From the NCBI GenBank assembly GCA_021826725.1, contig JAKAYQ010000011.1, positions 1-35,837 of the forward strand: DNA of 35,837 bases, given 5' to 3'. Origin of the DNA: Actinomycetes bacterium. GTDB lineage: Bacteria > Actinomycetota > Acidimicrobiia > Acidimicrobiales > UBA8190. Both the position numbers and the translations under genes were made by a program. This document shows, one piece after another, positions 30,901 through 35,837 of the stretch. A model generated the notes under the pieces. It was not told the DNA's origin. It ran no database searches and saw only the letters and a list, made by a program, of their open reading frames with translations. Positions within the stretch are counted from its first letter, which is position 1, and each line of letters opens with the position of its first letter.

Positions 30901-33900
30901 GGTGATGGTGCCACCGGCGATGTTGACCGAGCATGCGGACGACGCAAGGCCTCCGCAGCCTGGGCTGCCCGACAGCAGCGTCCCCGTGGGCACCGAGTCG
31001 GTCACTGTCACCGCGCCCACCGTGTTGGACTTGCCGGTGTTGGTGACAGCAAGGGTGTACGTGAGCGGTGTTGCCTGACCGGCGGTGGCCGTGGTCGCCG
31101 ACACCGACTTCTGGACGGTCACAGCGGCGGCATTGGTCACCGGAGTGGTCACCAAGTTGGTCGGGCAGCTGCTGCTACCCGAGGCCGGCGTGCACCCAGG
31201 GCCTGTGTACGAGCCGATGTTGGAGATCGACCCGGTCGCCGACGCCGGCACCGCGACCGCGAAGGTCAGGGCGATCGTCTGGCCGGGGGCGAGACCGTCG
31301 CCGATGCTCCAGGTGATCTGCCCGTTGCCAGACACAGCGAACGAGCAGGTGGGCGTGGTGCTTGCACCCGCTGTGCCACACGACTCCGAGCCGGCGACGA
31401 GCGTTGTGCCCGCCGGAGCGGCGTCGACCACGCTCACCGGCGCGTCCGACACGGACGTGCCGGTGTTGTCGACCGTCAGCGTGTAGCCCAGGTCGGTGCC
31501 CGCCACGACCGGCGACGGGGAGGCCGACTTGGTGACAGTCACATCGGCACCGTTGGTGACGGTCGTCGTGACCGGCGTGGTCGAGCAGGTGGTGCCGGTC
31601 GTGGGCGTGCAGCCCGGGCCGCTCCACTGGGCCACGTTCGTGATGGTGGCACTGGTCGTCGATGCCGGGATGGCCACGGCGAACGTGACGTCCACGACCT
31701 GTCCGGGAGCCACACCGGCCCCGATCGTCCAGGTGATGGTGCCGGCGCTGTCGACCGCAACGCTGCACGACGGCGTGGTGCCGGCCGTGAGCGCCCCGCA
31801 GCTCGGGGAGCTGCCAAGGAGCGTGGTACCAGCAGGGGCGGCATCCTGCACCACGACCGAGCTGCTCGAGGTCGACAGCCCCGTGTTGTCCACGGCGATC
31901 GTGTAGGTGAGCGGCGCACTCTGACCGGCGACGACCGAGGTGGCCGACGCCGACTTGCTGACCGTGAACTGGGCACCGTTGGCGACTGTGGTGGTCGTCG
32001 TGTTCGTGCCGCAGCCGATGCTCACGGTGCACCCGGGGCCGGTGTAGACGGCGGTATTGGAGATGGTGCCGGTGGCCGAAGGCAGGATCGACACCGCAAA
32101 GCTGAGTGCGTCACTGGCCGCAGCGGCCAGGCCTGGCGCGATGGTCCAGGTCACGCTGCTGCCCGACACCGTGAAGCTGCACGCTGCAGCAGCGAGCGTG
32201 CCACAGCTCGGACTGCTGTCGATCAGGGCGGTGCCGGTCGGAGCCGAGTCCACCACCACGATGGGCGTGACCGTTGCCGACGTCCCGGCGTTGTCCACCG
32301 TGAGGGTGTAGGTCAGCGGTGCTGCCTGGCCGGCGGTGACCGAGGTGGCGGAGACTGCTTTGGTCACCGTGACCGTCGAAGCGTTGACCACCTGCGTGGT
32401 CACCGGGGTCGACGGGCAGGTCGTCTGCCCGGTCGCGGGGGTGCATCCTGGCCCGGTCCACTGGGCCGTGTTGGTGATCACACCGGTAGCCGTCGGGGAC
32501 ACTGCGACCGCGAAGGTCAATTGCAGGCTGCCGCCGGCAGCCACCCCCGGCCCGATGGTCCAGGTGATGGTCGGGTTGCTGCCCGTCCCGATGACCACGG
32601 CGCAGGTGGCACCGCTCGTGGTCGGGCATGCAGCAGAGTTGGCGACGTAGGTCGTGCCAGCAGGGGCGGCATCGGTCACGACGACATCACCAGTCGACGC
32701 CGACGGACCGGTGTTCTGCACGGTGAGCGTGTACGTGAGCGGTGCTGCCTGCCCCGCTGTCACGCTCGCAGACGATGCCTGCTTGAAGACGGTGAAGCCC
32801 GCAGGCGGGTTGACCAGGGTCGTCACCGGAGTGGACGGGCAGGTCGTGCTCCCAGAGGCCGGCGTACAGCCCGGACCGCTCCACGAGGCGACATTGGTGA
32901 TCTGCCCTGTAGCAGTGGCGTCGACCGTGACCTTGAAGGTGAGGTCCAGCGTCTGGCTCGGAGCCAGACCGGCACCGATCGTCCAGGTGATCGTCCCGCC
33001 CGTCTCCGACACCGTGCACGACGACGCGCCCAGCGATGCAGGGCAGGTCCACGATGACGACACGAGCGTCGTCCCGGTAGGAGCTGTGTCCGACACCGTC
33101 ACCGGGGCGGTCGAGGTGGACAGACCGCCGTTCTGCACGACCAGCGTGTAGGTCAGCGGCGTCGACTGGCCCGGAGAGGCGACTGAGGCGGAGACCTGCT
33201 TCGTCACCGTGATACCGGCAGGCCCGTTCGAATAGGTCTGCACCGTGTTCGTCGGGCAGCTCGTTGCCGTACCGGCCGGCGAACAGCCGGGGCCGCTCCA
33301 TGCCGCGGTGTTGGCGATCTCACCGGTCGTCGTGACCGGCACAGCTACCGAGAACGTCAGGTCGATCGACTGGCCGGGAGCGATTCCGGACCCGATCGTC
33401 CAGGTAACGGTGCCGCCAGACTCGGATCCCGTGCAGGATGGCGTGGTCGACCCGCACGCCGCAGAACCAGCGGTGTAGGTGGTACCGGTCGGGACCAGGT
33501 CGGTCACCGTCACCGGGACCTGGGTGGGCGACATGCCGGTGTTCGTGACCACGATCGTGTAGGGAAGCGGTGCTGCCTGCCCGGCCGAGACCGTGGCGGC
33601 ACCGGCGAGCTTGACGGCGGTGAGCGTGGCGGGCGACGTCAACGTCGTGACCACCGTGGTGCTCGGGCATCCACCGGCCGTGGTGCAGCCAGGTCCGGTC
33701 CACGAGGCCACGTTGCTGATCTGGCCGGTGGCGCTGCTGTCGACGGTCACCGCGAACGACACGTCGACTGTCCCACCGGCGGAGATACCGGAGCCGATCA
33801 CCCAGGTGACCACATTTCCGGTCTCACTGGCCGTGCACGACACACTGGTGGACACGCCCGAAGCGCACTTCGCCGAGCCGGTGACGTAGGTGGTTCCTGC

Positions 33901-35837
33901 CGGCACCGTGTCGGTGATGGTCACACCCGCCGTGGAGGCGGAGAGGCCCTGGTTCTGCGCCACCAGGGTGTAGGTCAACGGTGTCGCCTGCCCTGCGGTG
34001 GCGACCGAAGCCGACACCAACTTGGTGACGGTGAAGGCGGCTGGCGAGTTGACCGTGGTGGTCACCGGGTTGGTGTCGCAGCTGGTGGCGCTCCCGGTCA
34101 GCGTGCAACCCACCCCCGTCCATTGCGCCTGGTTCTGCACGGTGCCCGTGGTCGAGGCGGCCACGTCCACCTGGAAGGTCAATGCGAAGGACTCGCCGCC
34201 GGTGATGCCGGCGCCGATGTCCCAGGTGATCGACGTACCGGACGAGGTCGTGCTCACCGTCACGGTGCACGGGACCGTGACGCCGTTGTCCGCGGCCGGG
34301 CAGGCCGCCGAACCGGCAACCAGGGTCGTACCGGCCGGCACCGTGTCGGTGACGCTCGCCGTCGTCGTCGACGTGGACTCACCGGTGTTCTGCATCTCCA
34401 AGGTGTAGGTCAGCGGTGTGGAGCTGCCGGCGGTGATCGTCGAAGCCGACACCGCCTTGGTGACGGTGAACGCTGCATTGTTGGTGACGCCTGTCTGCAC
34501 CGGGTTCGTCGACGGGTCGTCGCCGGAGTAGTTGTAGTCAGCCGAGTTCGAGATGGTCGTTTTGTCCGGCGTGTTGGCGTTCACCGTCACCTGGTAGGTG
34601 ACCGACGGCCCGCTGCCGTTGGCGATGCCCGGGCCGATGGTCCACGTGATCACGCCCGTGCTCGAGTCGTATCCAACCGTGCAGCTCGGCGTGGTCGAGC
34701 TGGTCAGCGTGCCGCAGGACGGCGACGTCTGGATCAGCGTGGTGTACTGCGGCGCCGAGGCGGTCACGGTCAGCGTGCCGCTCGATGCCGTGCCAGCCGG
34801 GCTGTCGTAGACCGGCGTCAGGGTGTAGGTCACCGGTCCGGCCTGCCCGGCCGTCACGTTCGCCGGGGTGGACGAGAGCGTCACGATCATCGTCGAGATG
34901 TAGTTGTCGACCGTGTTGCTGGTGCACGGGGTGCTCCCGGCGCAACCCGGACCGGTCCAGCTCGCCGCGTTCGTGATCGGTCCCGCCGCGGCGGACTGGT
35001 CTGCTGTCACCGCGAACGTGAGCGGAACGCTCTGCCCCGCCGGCACGCCAGGCCCGATCGACCACGTCACCGTCGTCGCCGTTGCCGATGCCGTGCAGGT
35101 CACTCCGGTCGGAGCCGTCCCGCACCCCTCAGAGACGAGGGTCGTGCCCGCCGGGATCGTGTCGGTCACCGTCACCGGGCCGTTGGACACGGAGCTCCCC
35201 GTGTTCTTCGCCATCACCGTGTAGGTGAGATCGATCGGGGTGCCTGCCGTCACCGTGGCCGGTGTGGAGGTTTCGACCAGGTCGAACCCGGAGTTGTTGG
35301 TGACCGGCGTGCTCGTCGTGTTCGTCGGGCAGCCCGGAGCCGCCGTCGAACACCCCGGACCCGTCCAGTAGCCGGTGTTCGAGATCGAACCCGACGCCGT
35401 CGCAGCCACGTTCACCTCGAACGACACCGACACCGAGGCGTTCGCCGCCACACCAGCACCGATGGTCCACGTGATCGTCGAACCCGAAACCGACGCCACG
35501 CACGTCACCGACGACGTCGCACCACACGCCGGCGAGCCCGACACCAGCGTCGTACCCGCCGGCACCGTGTCGGTCACCGTCACCGGCGCCGCAGAGGCCG
35601 ACGTCCCGGTGTTCGTCGCCGTCAGCGTGTAGGTCACCGGCGCCGACTGGCCCGCCGTCACCGACGTCGCCGACACCGACTTCGCAACCGTGAACTTCGC
35701 ACCACTACCAACCGGCGTGCTCGTCGTGTTCGTCGGGCAGCCCGGAGCCGCCGTCGAACACCCCGGACCCGTCCAGTAGCCGGTGTTCGAGATCGAACCC
35801 GACGCCGTCGCAGCCACGTTCACCTCGAACGACACCG
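27964..35837 (-). CDS. Giant DUF11-repeat surface protein, N-terminus beyond the window
   Basis: At least 2,624 residues are visible. It is an array of about 18 full units plus one partial, each some 130-140 residues, of the DUF11 (conserved repeat) beta-sandwich: unit start TVxKSxSATSVTAGQxxPLT, then YTLxVxNTGxS, VTVTDxxPAGTTLVxGS, a Cys pair around SCGxLxxxxxxSCxV, TWTIGxGVAxG, and WTGPGCTxxxGxxxCPxxxV. Up to four Cys per unit suggest disulfides and hence location outside the cytoplasm. The C-terminus has a Pro/Ala/Val-rich stalk, VHTGEPW, a membrane helix (LVALLAGLGGLLILAGGV) and RRRRVVRAR, like a cell-wall sorting signal without a canonical LPXTG. A role as adhesin or surface-layer component is likely for the family but unproven. 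The start and signal peptide lie beyond 35837. Confidence 0.92.
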   Translation of the reverse strand, partial: VSFEVNVAATASGSISNTGYWTGPGCSTAAPGCPTNTTSTPVGSGAKFTVAKSVSATSVTAGQSAPVTYTLTATNTGTSASAAPVTVTDTVPAGTTLVSGSPACGATSSVTCVASVSGSTITWTIGAGVAANASVSVSFEVNVAATASGSISNTGYWTGPGCSTAAPGCPTNTTSTPVTNNSGFDLVETSTPATVTAGTPIDLTYTVMAKNTGSSVSNGPVTVTDTIPAGTTLVSEGCGTAPTGVTCTASATATTVTWSIGPGVPAGQSVPLTFAVTADQSAAAGPITNAASWTGPGCAGSTPCTSNTVDNYISTMIVTLSSTPANVTAGQAGPVTYTLTPVYDSPAGTASSGTLTVTASAPQYTTLIQTSPSCGTLTSSTTPSCTVGYDSSTGVITWTIGPGIANGSGPSVTYQVTVNANTPDKTTISNSADYNYSGDDPSTNPVQTGVTNNAAFTVTKAVSASTITAGSSTPLTYTLEMQNTGESTSTTTASVTDTVPAGTTLVAGSAACPAADNGVTVPCTVTVSTTSSGTSITWDIGAGITGGESFALTFQVDVAASTTGTVQNQAQWTGVGCTLTGSATSCDTNPVTTTVNSPAAFTVTKLVSASVATAGQATPLTYTLVAQNQGLSASTAGVTITDTVPAGTTYVTGSAKCASGVSTSVSCTASETGNVVTWVIGSGISAGGTVDVSFAVTVDSSATGQISNVASWTGPGCTTAGGCPSTTVVTTLTSPATLTAVKLAGAATVSAGQAAPLPYTIVVTNTGMSPTQVPVTVTDLVPTGTTYTAGSAACGSTTPSCTGSESGGTVTWTIGSGIAPGQSIDLTFSVAVPVTTTGEIANTAAWSGPGCSPAGTATSCPTNTVQTYSNGPAGITVTKQVSASVASPGQSTPLTYTLVVQNGGLSTSTAPVTVSDTAPTGTTLVSSSWTCPASLGASSCTVSETGGTITWTIGAGLAPSQTLDLTFKVTVDATATGQITNVASWSGPGCTPASGSTTCPSTPVTTLVNPPAGFTVFKQASSASVTAGQAAPLTYTLTVQNTGPSASTGDVVVTDAAPAGTTYVANSAACPTTSGATCAVVIGTGSNPTITWTIGPGVAAGGSLQLTFAVAVSPTATGVITNTAQWTGPGCTPATGQTTCPSTPVTTQVVNASTVTVTKAVSATSVTAGQAAPLTYTLTVDNAGTSATVTPIVVVDSAPTGTALIDSSPSCGTLAAAACSFTVSGSSVTWTIAPGLAAAASDALSFAVSILPSATGTISNTAVYTGPGCTVSIGCGTNTTTTTVANGAQFTVSKSASATSVVAGQSAPLTYTIAVDNTGLSTSSSSVVVQDAAPAGTTLLGSSPSCGALTAGTTPSCSVAVDSAGTITWTIGAGVAPGQVVDVTFAVAIPASTTSATITNVAQWSGPGCTPTTGTTCSTTPVTTTVTNGADVTVTKSASPSPVVAGTDLGYTLTVDNTGTSVSDAPVSVVDAAPAGTTLVAGSESCGTAGASTTPTCSFAVSGNGQITWSIGDGLAPGQTIALTFAVAVPASATGSISNIGSYTGPGCTPASGSSSCPTNLVTTPVTNAAAVTVQKSVSATTATAGQATPLTYTLAVTNTGKSNTVGAVTVTDSVPTGTLLSGSPGCGGLASSACSVNIAGGTITWDLAAGLTPGQVVDLTFSVSVDATTTAPIVNTAIWTGPGCTTAGGCSSNQVTTTVTNGAAFSVVKSAPTSVVAGQATPLTYTLTVKNTGPSTSTGTLTVQDAAPGQTTLAAGTASCGSLAGSTVSCSVVVSGSTVTWTVGAGVAPGQSFTLTFGVDVAASAAGSITNTAAWGGPGCATTGVSCSSNQVTTGVSNGASFAVVGSSTPATVSVGGTTPISYTLAVTNTGPSASTQPVTVSETLPTGAQQLDLVVGSEACPAITNGVTCSVVVAGSTITWTIGAGVAPGQVIDLKFQAGADANDSAGHVVQTATFTGPGCTGTCNSNGVVNYISNMTVSLASNPANVTAGSGIPVIYTLSASYDSPAGTASSGILTITATAPSGTVLDTSSPSCGTLSATVAPTCTVAYDATTGVITWTIGPGVAAGATLNVTYEVNVDPGTPNGTTIINQANYTYAGDDPSTNPTNTGVNNDANFGPTVTKSATPASVLAGSTTPIVYTITATNGGASTSASSLVIVDAVPAGTTYVAGSATCGTLTGSTTCSAVVSGTTITWTIGNVPGGASVSVGFDVTVNAATGSKGVSNTATWTGPGCTPAAGATACDSTTVTTTTTTSVPTPNPVPSPSLTWTKAGSPTSIATGSTSPITYTLDGTNSGNGATTGATVVVDSAPAGTTLVAGSETCGSLSATSTPSCTISVTGSTVTWTIAAGLAAGAAVELSFEVQLAPSAAAGTVITNTATWTGAGCTTAGGCPFTVTTPTTVTGAAVVTVVKSANPTSVTAGAGTDATFTMAVTNTGTAPTATPTVVTDAAPTGTSYLAGSASCGSLSSTSTPSCSVVVSGSSLTWTIGAGLAAGATVDLSFRVGVDAIVAAGTTITNTATWTGAGCTTAAGCPSTTAAISVNPGPVTQVLTSTPPSVTTVAPAPAPVIEASQGAAPIVGATTVHTGEPWAGSGRLVALLAGLGGLLILAGGVRRRRVVRAR
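35303..35429. repeat. Direct repeat copy 1 (127 bp) in the DUF11 array
   Basis: Identical over 127 bp to 35711-35837. The period is 408 bp, or 136 codons, exactly one DUF11 unit. Confidence 0.95.
35711..35837. repeat. Direct repeat copy 2, cut by the window edge
   Basis: Matches 35303-35429 to the last base of the window, so the true repeat is longer than 127 bp and the near-identical part of the array continues outside. Confidence 0.95.

Noticed and set aside
29986-33057. 1,023-codon open frame on the plus strand opposite the DUF11 array
   Set aside because: It mirrors the repeat units of the minus-strand gene, is Arg/Gly/His-rich with no fold signature, and arises from high GC in a repetitive gene.

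Overview
The window is high-GC chromosomal DNA from an actinobacterium, probably in or near the class Acidimicrobiia. Supporting signs are the F420 gene cofC next to gpsA (the order seen in mycobacteria), an HU protein with a long Lys/Ala-rich tail, a 33-aa bS22-type ribosomal protein, an ImuA'/ImuB/DnaE2 cassette behind a GAAC-N4-GTTC LexA box, a tRNA without encoded CCA, and several start codons lying 6-8 bases downstream of a TANNNT hexamer (leaderless-type promoters). The taxonomic placement is inference.

Layout. (1) 1-1831 is an accessory edge. It holds the 3' end of a polymorphic toxin whose C-terminal domain is a DddA/SCP1.201-like cytidine deaminase, an Imm1-type immunity gene directly behind it, and a decayed IS256-type transposase fragment. 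The toxin's N-terminal part carries three same-direction single-base frameshifts. (2) 1832-5511, minus strand: cutA-rnhB (ATGA overlap), then an EamA-type transporter and a Glu/Leu-type dehydrogenase 20 bp apart. (3) 5512-8409: a 6 x 16-bp tandem repeat in a divergent promoter region, then a GH38 alpha-mannosidase. (4) 8497-11156: gpsA, and divergently cofC overlapping an LmbE/PIG-L deacetylase. (5) 11265-12176: a perfect 16-bp-stem hairpin, then HU with its promoter. (6) 12691-19850: a VirD4/TraG-like ATPase with a (Pro-Thr)n tail, then a LexA box and the SOS mutasome imuA'-imuB-dnaE2. (7) 19851-20709: two small Cys-rich paralogous proteins of unknown function. (8) 20861-24960: an OmpR-type response regulator converging on a hybrid histidine kinase. 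(9) 25167-27616: tRNA-Gln, bS22, ispE and rsmA (GTGA overlap). (10) 27964 to the right edge: a giant DUF11-repeat surface protein of more than 2,600 residues, with its N-terminus outside the window.

The most interesting items are the deaminase toxin/immunity pair, the compact ImuB that seems to lack its fingers segment, the tandem Cys-rich family, the repeat architecture of the DUF11 giant, the recurring leaderless promoter geometry, and the many in-frame simple-sequence expansions (tails or inserts in the transporter, RnhB, TraG-like, DnaE2, IspE and HU proteins).
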